A stretch of DNA of 39,875 bases, taken from JACCUZ01 sp038246575 (GTDB lineage: Bacteria > Actinomycetota > Actinomycetes > JACCUZ01). Position numbers and translations under genes: made by a program. Location: contig JBBRVU010000016.1 in NCBI GenBank assembly GCA_038246575.1, forward strand, positions 1-39,875, in the 5' to 3' direction. This document shows, piece by piece, positions 26,329-33,851 of the stretch. Within the stretch, counting starts at the first letter, position 1. Each line of letters opens with the position of its first letter. The notes beneath the pieces are model-generated. The model did not search any database and was not told the DNA's origin. It was given only the letters and a program-made list of their open reading frames with translations.

Positions 26329-26365
26329 GTCGGGTGAAGGGTAGGCATGGCGACGGCGGTGCTCG

Positions 26366-27283
26366 TCAGCCTTTGGTCGCGCCGAGGGTCAACCCGGAGA
26401 CGAACTGCTTCTGCAGCAGGAAGAAGATGATCAGCGGCGGCAGCGCGACAACCACCGACCCGGCCGCGACCAGGTTGTTGTCGGTGAAGAACTGGCCGCG
26501 CAGGTTGTTCAGCGAGCTGGTGATGGGGAACTTGTCGCCACTCTGCAGCAGCACCGTCGCCCAGAAGAACTCGTTGTAGATCCAGGTGACCTGCAGGGTG
26601 GCCAGCGCGGCGAGCGGGGGACGGCACAGCGGCAGGGTCAGCTGGAAGAACTGGCGGGTCACCGAGGCCCCGTCCACCATCGCCGACTCGTAGAGCTCCT
26701 TGGGCAGCGTCTTCATGTAGTTGCTCAGCACGAAGGTGCAGAACCCGGTCTGGAATGCGACGTTGATCAGGATCAGGCCGGCGTAGTTGTTCAGCAGCGT
26801 GTCCGACCCCGTCCACAACGGCATCGGGATCATCCGGAAGATCCGGTAGATCGGGATGAGCAGCGCCTGCGGTGGCAGCAGGTTGGCAGCGAGAAAGACG
26901 CCGAGCAGCGTGAGGTTGAGCTTGAAGGTGAATCGCGCCAGCACGAAGGCCATGCACGAGGAGAGGAAGAGGGTGAGCGCAACGGCCGGGACCGTGACGT
27001 ACATCGAGTTGAGGAACTTGTCGGTGAACTGGGCCCGGTCCCACGCAGTCACGTAGTTGTCGAACGTGAACCCGCCGAAGGAGAAGTAGCCGTTCTGCTG
27101 GGTGAACTGGTAGTCGCGGAAGGAGTTGAGCACGGCCCACAGGACCGGGAAGAGCCAGAGCAGCGACATGACGATGAGAAAGCCGTGCAGCAGTGGCCGC
27201 TTGCCTCGGGCCCGCGGGCCCTTGCCCGTGGCCCCGGCGGTCGTGCTCCCGGTGCGCTCTCCGGCGGTGGTGACCGAGCTCAT
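26366..27283 (-). CDS. Sugar ABC transporter permease (MalG-type)
   Basis: 305 residues, carbohydrate uptake family 1 permease. Six membrane helices are visible, starting with LHGFLIVMSLLWLFPVLWAV after a 30-residue Ser/Gly/Arg-rich N-terminus. The cytoplasmic coupling (EAA) loop reads ELYESAMVDGASVTRQFFQL. The C-terminus ends SGLTLGATKG, typical of MalG relatives. The ATG overlaps the stop of the partner permease by 4 bp. Together with the binding protein and the GH36 gene this implies import of galactosides; no ATPase is encoded here, so a shared MsmK/MalK-like ATPase must be supplied from elsewhere (established for many Actinomycetota sugar importers). Confidence 0.93.
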   Translation of the reverse strand: MSSVTTAGERTGSTTAGATGKGPRARGKRPLLHGFLIVMSLLWLFPVLWAVLNSFRDYQFTQQNGYFSFGGFTFDNYVTAWDRAQFTDKFLNSMYVTVPAVALTLFLSSCMAFVLARFTFKLNLTLLGVFLAANLLPPQALLIPIYRIFRMIPMPLWTGSDTLLNNYAGLILINVAFQTGFCTFVLSNYMKTLPKELYESAMVDGASVTRQFFQLTLPLCRPPLAALATLQVTWIYNEFFWATVLLQSGDKFPITSSLNNLRGQFFTDNNLVAAGSVVVALPPLIIFFLLQKQFVSGLTLGATKG

Positions 27284-28239
27284 CTTTCCTCCTCCCTCAT
27301 GACGATGCGTAGATAGATCGCGACGAAGACCGACGAGATCGCCAGCATGATCGTCGCCAGGGCGGAGCCGAAACCGATCCGGCTGGCCTCCCCGATGATG
27401 TTCTGGGTGACCAGGGCCGAGATCAGCTCAAGGCCGTTCCTGCCCTTGTTGATCACCCATACGATGTCGAAGGCACGCAACGCCTCGATCACCGTGATGA
27501 CCAGGACGATGATGTTGATCGGACGCATGACCGGCACCACGACGCGGAAGAAGGTCTGCACCTCACTCGCCCCGTCGAGCGACGCGGCCTCCCGCAGGGA
27601 GGGGTCGACTGCCTTCAGCCCGGCCAGATAGAGCAGCATCACGTAGCCGGTCTGCTTCCAGCAGGTCGGCACCAGCACGGCCCACAGGTTGACGTTGGGG
27701 TCGCCGTACCAGTCCGTCGTGCCACCTGTGATGGCGTTGATCAGACCCTGGTCGCGGGAGTAGATGAGCTGCCACATGAAGCCGACCAGTGCCAGCGACA
27801 GGACCACGGGCAGGAAGAAGGCCGACTGGTAGAAGCGGCCGCCCTTCATCTCCTTGTCCAGCAGAACCGCGAGAAAGATGCCGAGCGGAGTGGGAATGAG
27901 AAACAGGGCAGCGAGCCAGATCAGGTTGTGCTGGATCGCCGGGTCGAACGGGGGGTAGATCGTGAAGATGTTCTTGTAGTTCCGCGTGCCGACCCACTCG
28001 ATGGTGTCGAAGCCACCGATGCCCTCCCAGCGGGTGAAGGACAGGAGCACCGACAGGATGCCCGGCAGCCAGACGAGAGCAAGGACCAGGATCGTCGGGA
28101 CAGCGACCATGATCGTGACGACGACACGGTCGCTCAGCGACAGGCGGGTGCCCGCCGCCTTGCCGTGCCGCAGCTTCTGCGGCTGACCGGAGCCGGACTG
28201 CTCAGGCGGCGCCGTCGGCACCGGGGTCTCGAAGGCCAT
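27280..28239 (-). CDS. Sugar ABC transporter permease (MalF-type)
   Basis: 319 residues from ATG 28239. First helix ILVLALVWLPGILSVLLSF after a polar 40-residue N-terminus, then FTRWEGIGG, six helices in total and the EAA loop DPSLREAASLDGASEVQTF. ATG 28239 is preferred because GAGAGAG lies 11 nt upstream; a GTG four codons earlier (28251) sits almost on that purine run, so it is less likely. Overlaps the MalG-type gene by 4 bp. It is separated from the binding-protein gene by a 100-bp gap holding a long stem-loop. Confidence 0.93.
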   Translation of the reverse strand: MAFETPVPTAPPEQSGSGQPQKLRHGKAAGTRLSLSDRVVVTIMVAVPTILVLALVWLPGILSVLLSFTRWEGIGGFDTIEWVGTRNYKNIFTIYPPFDPAIQHNLIWLAALFLIPTPLGIFLAVLLDKEMKGGRFYQSAFFLPVVLSLALVGFMWQLIYSRDQGLINAITGGTTDWYGDPNVNLWAVLVPTCWKQTGYVMLLYLAGLKAVDPSLREAASLDGASEVQTFFRVVVPVMRPINIIVLVITVIEALRAFDIVWVINKGRNGLELISALVTQNIIGEASRIGFGSALATIMLAISSVFVAIYLRIVMREEER

Positions 28240-28271
28240 GCGCTCGACCACTCTCTCTCGCGTCGTACCCG

Positions 28272-28335
28272 TTGGTCCCGCCCGGCGCCGTCAGGACGAC
28301 GGTGCCGGGCGAGTCGTCGGGCTCACGGGGACCAA
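28272..28335 (-). promoter_or_regulatory. Long stem-loop between binding-protein and permease genes
   Basis: An inner stem of 14 bp (28279-28292 with 28298-28311, one G-U wobble, 5-nt loop) is enclosed by an outer 8-bp inverted repeat TTGGTCCC (28272-28279) / GGGACCAA (28328-28335). It starts just after the binding-protein stop. Likely a partial terminator or mRNA-stabilising element giving more binding protein than permease. Confidence 0.7.
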
Positions 28336-28339
28336 GACC

Positions 28340-29698
28340 TCAGACGAAGATGGACTTCTTCTGCGCCTCGATGCTCTTGGTGAGGCCGTCGATGTCGTTC
28401 GGGTCCTTGATGAAGTCCTGCAGCGCCGGGATCATCACCGTCGATGCGAAGTCCGGACGGGTGTCGCGGTCGAGGAACTGGGCGATGGACTTCTGCTCGC
28501 CGATGAAGGTGGCTGCCTTCTGCTGCAGGGGGGTGAGCCCGCTCTGGTCGGCGTTCGAGTTCGCCCAGATGAGCGGGTAGCCGGCGGCGCTGGCTGCGTC
28601 GGCCCCCTCCGCCGAGCCGAGGAACTTGAGGAAGTCCTTGGCGCCGGCCTCGTTCTGCGGCTTCGCCGACATGCAGTAGCCATCGATCGGGGCATCGATC
28701 GCGTCGGCCCCGACCGTCGAGTCGACCTCCGGGAAGGTGAAGAAGTCCACGTCGTCCCGGTCGGCACCCTCCGGGAACTGCTCGTTGACGAAGAGCCCCA
28801 GCAGATACATGCCCGACTCCTTCTTGACCAGCGACTGAGCAGCCTCCTGCCAGGTCCGGCCCAGCGAGTCCGGCTGGCTGATCTCCAGCACGCCCTTCCA
28901 GGTGTCGAACACTGTCTTCACCTCGGCGGAGTCCCACGCTTCCTTGCCCGCCATCAGGTTCACGTGGTAGTCGTACCCGTTGATCCTCATGTTGAGGATG
29001 TCGAAGGTGCCCATCGCAGGCCAGCCGTCCTTGTCGGCGAACGCGATCGGGTTCAGGCCGTCCTTCGTCATCTGCGCCGAGAGAGCGTTCAGCTCGTCCA
29101 GGGTCGTCGGGGCCTCGTAGCCCCGCTCGGACCACAGCGACTTGCGGTAGAAGACGGCCCACGGGTAGTTGGAGTCGGGCACGAAGTACTGCTTGCCGTC
29201 CGCTCCCGTCGCTGCCTTCTTGAACGCGTCGTTGATGCCATCGATCGGCCACACGTCACTGATGTCGCCGATCAGCCCCCGCTCGGCGAAGAACTGCATG
29301 CGGAACCCGGCGAACCAGGAGAGGACGTCGTCCGGGTTGCCCTGCAGGTAGTTGTTGATGTTCTCCTGGAAGGTGTTGTGATCGACCGCGTTGGTCTTGA
29401 CGGTCAGGCCCGAGGACTTCTGGTAGGCCGCCGTGAGCGCGTCGCGCCGCTTCTGCGGGTCATCGCCGCCGGCCTCGTTCGAGCCGAACGACACCGTGCC
29501 GGTCGGCTTGCCGCCGCTACCACCGCCGCTGCCCGAGGACGCACTGTCGCCGCCGCAGGCCGCGAGCAGACCCGGCAGCGCAAGCGCCGCGCCCGCCCCC
29601 GCTGCGCCCTTGAGGAAGCCGCGCCGGCCGACCCCGGCAGCGACCGACGGTGGGGTGAGACCGACGAGGTACTCGGCCTCGGTCTGGGGCTTGGGCAT
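28340..29698 (-). CDS. Sugar-binding lipoprotein with Tat signal
   Basis: 452 residues, extracellular solute-binding protein family 1. ATG 29698 has AAGGAG 5 nt upstream; two codons earlier a GTG (29704) is in frame but lies within that site. The signal is unusual: a 24-residue polar lead, then twin arginines Arg25-Arg26 (GRRGFLKGA), a hydrophobic stretch and a lipobox LLAAC with Cys48. That predicts Tat export followed by lipidation. The mature protein starts with a Ser/Gly linker, then GTVSFGSNEAGGDD and conserved family segments (NYLQGNPDDVLSWFAGFRM, YPWAVFYRKSLWSERG, PIDGYCMSAK). First gene of the leftward galactoside transport operon. Confidence 0.93.
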   Translation of the reverse strand: MPKPQTEAEYLVGLTPPSVAAGVGRRGFLKGAAGAGAALALPGLLAACGGDSASSGSGGGSGGKPTGTVSFGSNEAGGDDPQKRRDALTAAYQKSSGLTVKTNAVDHNTFQENINNYLQGNPDDVLSWFAGFRMQFFAERGLIGDISDVWPIDGINDAFKKAATGADGKQYFVPDSNYPWAVFYRKSLWSERGYEAPTTLDELNALSAQMTKDGLNPIAFADKDGWPAMGTFDILNMRINGYDYHVNLMAGKEAWDSAEVKTVFDTWKGVLEISQPDSLGRTWQEAAQSLVKKESGMYLLGLFVNEQFPEGADRDDVDFFTFPEVDSTVGADAIDAPIDGYCMSAKPQNEAGAKDFLKFLGSAEGADAASAAGYPLIWANSNADQSGLTPLQQKAATFIGEQKSIAQFLDRDTRPDFASTVMIPALQDFIKDPNDIDGLTKSIEAQKKSIFV

Positions 29699-29728
29699 GT
29701 CCACTCCTTGAGCGTCTGAGGGCTAAAG

Positions 29729-29760
29729 CATGATCGAGTTCAGAACATGATCGGACAGAA
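29729..29760. repeat. Tandem direct repeats upstream of the binding-protein gene
   Basis: Two adjacent units share CATGATCG at the start and CAGAA at the end: 29729-29745 (CATGATCGAGTTCAGAA) and 29746-29760 (CATGATCGGACAGAA). They lie 30-60 bp upstream of the binding-protein ATG, where a repressor would block transcription. The DeoR regulator of this locus is the obvious candidate ligand, by position only. Confidence 0.5.
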
Positions 29761-29859
29761 ACCAACACCAACGCCCACACCTTCATGCCAGGCACATCGC
29801 CATGTCAAGCGTCTTTCGGTAACATTCCGGCAACACGACCGCGCAGGCTCGACAAAGCA

Positions 29860-29879
29860 TCTGTTTGATTCTGTTGACT
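29860..29879 (+). promoter_or_regulatory. Tandem 10-bp repeat overlapping the GH42 -35 region
   Basis: TCTGTTTGAT followed directly by TCTGTTGACT: two units of exactly 10 bp, about one helical turn, sharing TCTGTT and TGA. The second unit contains the -35 hexamer TTGACT (29874-29879). DeoR-family repressors often use such in-phase repeats, so this is a candidate operator for the rightward operon. Confidence 0.5.
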
Positions 29880-29912
29880 TTTCTTCCGTTCTCGGCCACC
29901 CTCGCACCCATG
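29874..29912 (+). promoter_or_regulatory. Leaderless promoter of the GH42-DeoR-galT-galK operon
   Basis: TTGACT (29874-29879), a 17-bp spacer, CACCCT (29897-29902), 7 nt, then ATG 29910. The -35 is near consensus; the -10 is poor. No Shine-Dalgarno. The 211-bp divergent region (29699-29909) is the most AT-rich stretch of the window and holds no gene. For the leftward operon a TTGACA on the minus strand near 29808-29813 is a possible -35. Confidence 0.55.
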
Positions 29913-31916
29913 ACCGCCTGGCCACCTGCCCTGCCGGGGATCGCCTTCGGTGGCGACTACAACCCCGAGCAGTGGACCCCCGACACCTGGCGCGACGACG
30001 TCGCCCTCATGCGCACGGCGGGTGTCACCGTTGCCACCGTCGGGGTGTTCTCCTGGGCGATGCTCGAGCCCCGGCCGGGGCGCTTCGAGCTCGACTGGCT
30101 GGACTCGGTCCTGGACCTCCTGCACGAGGGAGGAATCGCCGTGGACCTCGCCACCGCCACCGCCTCCCCGCCGCCGTGGCTCGCGCGCCGGCACCCCGAG
30201 ACGCTGCCCCAGCAGGCCGACGGCACCCGCCTGTGGCCCGGGGGCCGACAGGCGTGGTGCCCGAGCTCCCCCGTCTTCCGCAAGCACGCGCTGACCCTGG
30301 TCAGGACCCTGGCGACGCGCTACGGCAGCCACCCCGCGCTGGCCATGTGGCACGTCTCGAACGAGCTCGGCGGGCACAACGCGCGCTGCTACTGCGACGT
30401 CTCGGCCGTGGCGTTCCGGCACTGGTTGCGATCCCGCTACGGCGACCTCGACACACTCAACGATGCGTGGGGAACGACATTCTGGAGCCAGCACTATGCC
30501 GACTGGGACGAGATCCTGCCGCCTCGCACGGCGCCCACCTTCCCCAACCCGACCCAGCAGCTGGACTTCGCCCGGTTCTGCTCCGATGAGCTGCTCGGCC
30601 ACTATCGCGCGGAACGCGACCTTCTACGCGAGCTGACGCCGGGCATCCCGGTCACCACCAACGCGATGGTCATGTCTCGCGTCCGCGACATGGACTACTT
30701 CGCCTGGGGTCCGGAGCTGGACGTGCTCTCCAACGACCACTACCTCGAGGCCGAGAACCCGGACGGTCACATCGAGCTGGCCTGGAGCGCGGACCTGGCG
30801 CGCGGCGTCGCGGGTGGGCGGCCATGGTTCCTGATGGAACACTCGACCAGCGCCGTGAACTGGCAGCCGCGCAACATCGCCAAGGAGCCCGGACAGCTGA
30901 TGCGCAACAGCCTGGCCCACGTGGCCAGGGGCGCCGACGCGGTGTGCTTCTTCCAGTGGCGCGCCTCTCGGGCGGGCGCGGAGAAGTTCCACTCCGGTCT
31001 CGTCCCGCACGCGGGCACCGACACGAGGGTCTGGCGCGAGGTCGTCGAGCTCGGGGCAACCCTGAAGTCGATCGCCGAGGTCGCCGGGTCGACGGTGGAC
31101 GCCCAGGTCGCGATCGCCTTCGACTGGAATGCGCGGTGGGCCTGCGAGCTGGACAGTCATCCCAGCGTCGACGTGACCTACCTGGACCGCTCGCTAGCGC
31201 TCTACCGGGCCCTGTGGGACGCCGGGGTGACTGCTGACTTCGTCCACCCCGATGCCGACCTGTCGGCCTACCGGCTGGTGCTGGTCCCGACCCTGTACCT
31301 CGTCACCGACGGCTCTGCGGAGAACCTGAGCCGGTACGTCGCCGCGGGCGGCGTGGCCCTGGTGACCTACTGGAGCGGCATCGTCGACGAGTACGACCAC
31401 GTCCGCCTGGGCGGCTACCCGGGCGCGTTCCGCGAGCTGCTGGGCATCAGCACCGAGGAGTTCTGCCCGCTCCGTGCGGGAGGGCAGGTCCGGGTCACCG
31501 GCGGTCCCCTCGAAGGTGAGGACGCCGACGTGTGGACCGAGCGACTGCACCTACGGGGAGCCGAAGCGGTCAGCAGCTACGCCGACGGCGCGCTTGCCGG
31601 CGTTCCCGCGTTGACCCGGCACAGCGTGGGTGCGGGCACGGCGTGGTACCTCGCCACCCGCCTGCAGCCGTCCGGGACGGCTGCGCTGGTCCGACAGCTG
31701 TGTGCGGACGCCGGCGTGCCGATGCCGGGTACGGCAGGGGTAGAGGTGGTGCGCCGCCGCGGGGCGGACTCGACGTACCTGTTCGTGCTCAACCACACCT
31801 CGGCCCCCGCCGAGGTCGACGCCGCCGGGACCAACCTGGTCGACGGAACCGAGTGCCGTGGCCGGGTCAAGGTCGCGGCGGGCGGGGTCGCCGTCGTCCG
31901 AGAGTCTGGAGACTGA
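29910..31916 (+). CDS. Beta-galactosidase, GH42
   Basis: 668 residues; retaining beta-galactosidase, cytosolic (no signal peptide). Typical start GIAFGGDYNPEQW. The acid/base Glu152 is in WHVSNELGGHN, and the nucleophile Glu310 is in FLMEHSTSAVNWQ. The middle trimerisation domain (LVLVPTLYLVTDGSAENLSRYV) and a small C-terminal beta domain are present. Of the cysteines that bind zinc in Thermus-type GH42, those in WCPSSP and RCYCD are kept but the last one (two residues before AFRHWL) is replaced, so the metal site may be partial. The ATG at 29910 is chosen over the upstream in-frame start at 29865 because of the 7-nt spaced promoter and the conserved N-terminus. First gene of the operon with deoR, galT and galK. 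Confidence 0.95.
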   Translation: MTAWPPALPGIAFGGDYNPEQWTPDTWRDDVALMRTAGVTVATVGVFSWAMLEPRPGRFELDWLDSVLDLLHEGGIAVDLATATASPPPWLARRHPETLPQQADGTRLWPGGRQAWCPSSPVFRKHALTLVRTLATRYGSHPALAMWHVSNELGGHNARCYCDVSAVAFRHWLRSRYGDLDTLNDAWGTTFWSQHYADWDEILPPRTAPTFPNPTQQLDFARFCSDELLGHYRAERDLLRELTPGIPVTTNAMVMSRVRDMDYFAWGPELDVLSNDHYLEAENPDGHIELAWSADLARGVAGGRPWFLMEHSTSAVNWQPRNIAKEPGQLMRNSLAHVARGADAVCFFQWRASRAGAEKFHSGLVPHAGTDTRVWREVVELGATLKSIAEVAGSTVDAQVAIAFDWNARWACELDSHPSVDVTYLDRSLALYRALWDAGVTADFVHPDADLSAYRLVLVPTLYLVTDGSAENLSRYVAAGGVALVTYWSGIVDEYDHVRLGGYPGAFRELLGISTEEFCPLRAGGQVRVTGGPLEGEDADVWTERLHLRGAEAVSSYADGALAGVPALTRHSVGAGTAWYLATRLQPSGTAALVRQLCADAGVPMPGTAGVEVVRRRGADSTYLFVLNHTSAPAEVDAAGTNLVDGTECRGRVKVAAGGVAVVRESGD

Positions 31917-31917
31917 C

Positions 31918-32718
31918 GTGCTGGCACGAGAGCGACAGTCCTACATCATCGACGCGGTGCGTCAGCGCGGCGCGGTCCGGGTCAGCGACCTGACCCGTGA
32001 GCTGGAGGTCTCGGACATGACCGTCCGGCGCGACCTGGACGTGCTGGCCAGGCAGGGCACGGTGGACAAGGTGCACGGCGGGGCGATCATGCCCGGGCGC
32101 AACAGCACCGACGAGCCCGGCTTCGAGACCAAGTCCGGCCGTGAACTGACCGAGAAGGAGTCGATCGCGAAGCTGGCCACGACGTTGGTCCGGCCGGGCT
32201 TCGCGGTCGGGCTGTCTGCCGGCACCACGACCTGGACGCTGGCTCACCACCTGCTCGACGTTCCGGGCATCACGATCGTGACCAACTCGGTGCAGATCGC
32301 CAGCGTCTTCTACCAGGACCCGCGAGCTGACCAGACCGTCGTCCTGACCGGCGGGGTACGCACGCCCTCCGATGCGCTCGTCGGCCCGGTGGCCGTGGCC
32401 GCACTGCGCTCGCTTAACCTGGACCTGGTCTTCCTCGGTGTGCACGGCATGGACGCGCAGACCGGCTTCACCAGTCCGAACCTGCTCGAGTCCGAGACCA
32501 GCCGTGCCCTCGCCGAGTCCGGCCGACGACTGGTTGTCGTCGCCGACCACACGAAGTGGGGTGTGGTCGGGATCAGCACGATCGTGGGTCTGGGCGACGC
32601 CGACATCGTCATCACCGATGCGGGCCTGCACACCGACGCCCTGGCGGTCCTCGAGGACAACGTCGGCGATGTGCTCGTCGCCGACGTGAAGGACGCCTCC
32701 CCCGGGGCGATCGCGTGA
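31918..32718 (+). CDS. DeoR-family repressor of the galactoside locus
   Basis: 266 residues starting at GTG 31918, one base after the GH42 stop, with GGAG 6 nt upstream. N-terminal DeoR winged helix: RQSYIIDAVRQRGAVRVSDL, then ELEVSDMTVRRDLDVLARQG and KVHGGAI, the family signature. The C-terminal sugar-phosphate sensing domain (isomerase-like fold) shows LSAGTTTWTLAHHL, TIVTNSVQIASVF, VLTGGVRTPSDALVGP, DLVFLGVHGMDAQTGFT and VVVADHTKWG. Such regulators sense a phosphorylated sugar; galactose-1-phosphate or a related compound is the natural guess here. Position inside the operon suggests autoregulation through the divergent promoter region. Confidence 0.93.
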   Translation: MLARERQSYIIDAVRQRGAVRVSDLTRELEVSDMTVRRDLDVLARQGTVDKVHGGAIMPGRNSTDEPGFETKSGRELTEKESIAKLATTLVRPGFAVGLSAGTTTWTLAHHLLDVPGITIVTNSVQIASVFYQDPRADQTVVLTGGVRTPSDALVGPVAVAALRSLNLDLVFLGVHGMDAQTGFTSPNLLESETSRALAESGRRLVVVADHTKWGVVGISTIVGLGDADIVITDAGLHTDALAVLEDNVGDVLVADVKDASPGAIA

Positions 32719-33851
32719 GCTCGTCGATGCGACGCTCGACCGGGCGGCTCGCCGACGGCAGGGAGATCATCTACTTCGACCTGGACGCGACGCGTCCGGT
32801 GCGCGACGTCGCCGACCCGCGAGACCTGCCGCCCGTCAGCACGGCGTCTGAGATCCGCTACGACGCGGCCCTCGACGAGTGGGTCGCCATCGCGAAGCAC
32901 CGCCAGGCGCGCACGCACCTGCCGCCCGCCGACGAGTGCCCGCTCTGCCCCTCGCACAACGGCCGGCACACCGAGATTCCGGACAAGGACTACGACGTCG
33001 TCGTCTTCGAGAACCGGTTTCCGTCCTTCGCCGCGGCGCTGGACTCGGAGTCCGGCGGCCACCAGGGGCCCGCTGGCTCTGGCCGGGCCGAGATCTTCGC
33101 TCGCGGTCCCGGGCTCGGACGGTGTGAGGTCGTCTGCTTCACCAGCAACCACGACTCGCAGCTCTCACACCTGCCACCGGAGCACGTCGGGCTCGTCCTC
33201 GAGGCCTGGGTCGACCGGACCCGCGAGCTGGCACTGCTCCCTCAGGTGGAGCAGGTCTTCTGCTTCGAGAACCGTGGCGAGGAGATCGGCGTCACGCTCG
33301 CGCACCCGCACGGACAGATCTACGCGTACCCCTTCGTCACGCCGCGGACCAGACGGATGCTCGACTCGGCCCGCCGCCACCGGGAGCGCACCTGGCGGAA
33401 CCTGTTCGCCGACCTGCTCGCTGGTGAGCTGGCCGACGGTTCCCGGATCATCGCCACCAGTGAGCACTGGGTGGCCTTCGTGCCGTCGGCGGCGCGCTGG
33501 CCGGTCGAGGTCCACCTCTACCCGAGGCGCCAGGTGCCCGACCTGCCGGCGCTGACCGACGACGAGCGCGCGGACTTCACCCACATCTACCTGCACGTCC
33601 TCACGGCGATGGACGCGCTCTACGGCTCGCCGCTGCCCTACATCTCGGCCTGGCACCAGGCTCCGGTCCGCATCGACCGGGACCTCGCCTACCTGCATCT
33701 CGAGGTCTTCTCGGTGAAGCGGGCACCGAACAAGCTCAAGTTCCTCGCGGGCTCCGAGTCGGGGATGGGTGTCTTCATCAACGACGTGACGCCTGAGCAG
33801 GCCGCCGCCGCGCTCCGCGCTGCGGCGCCGGACACCTGGGCGAACCGGTGA
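32715..33851 (+). CDS. galT: Galactose-1-phosphate uridylyltransferase
   Basis: 378 residues from GTG 32715, overlapping the DeoR stop by 4 bp; an ATG four codons later is an alternative. Transfers UMP from UDP-glucose to galactose-1-phosphate (Leloir pathway). HIT-fold active site LAHPHGQIYAYPF with His197-Pro198-His199, the last being the expected uridylylated nucleophile. Zinc ligands CPLC (DECPLCPSHNG), the FENRFPSF segment, VVCFTSNHD, and AWHQAPVR near the C-terminus agree with the family. galK is coupled to it by another 4-bp overlap. Confidence 0.96.
   Translation: MSSSMRRSTGRLADGREIIYFDLDATRPVRDVADPRDLPPVSTASEIRYDAALDEWVAIAKHRQARTHLPPADECPLCPSHNGRHTEIPDKDYDVVVFENRFPSFAAALDSESGGHQGPAGSGRAEIFARGPGLGRCEVVCFTSNHDSQLSHLPPEHVGLVLEAWVDRTRELALLPQVEQVFCFENRGEEIGVTLAHPHGQIYAYPFVTPRTRRMLDSARRHRERTWRNLFADLLAGELADGSRIIATSEHWVAFVPSAARWPVEVHLYPRRQVPDLPALTDDERADFTHIYLHVLTAMDALYGSPLPYISAWHQAPVRIDRDLAYLHLEVFSVKRAPNKLKFLAGSESGMGVFINDVTPEQAAAALRAAAPDTWANR

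Noticed and set aside
24226..26337. A 703-codon open frame on the + strand opposite the alpha-galactosidase
   Set aside because: Antisense shadow; no recognisable domain, while the minus strand encodes all GH36 motifs.
26322..27140. A 272-codon minus-strand frame overlapping the MalG-type permease
   Set aside because: Out-of-frame shadow of the permease gene, Arg/His/Pro-rich without hydrophobic helices.
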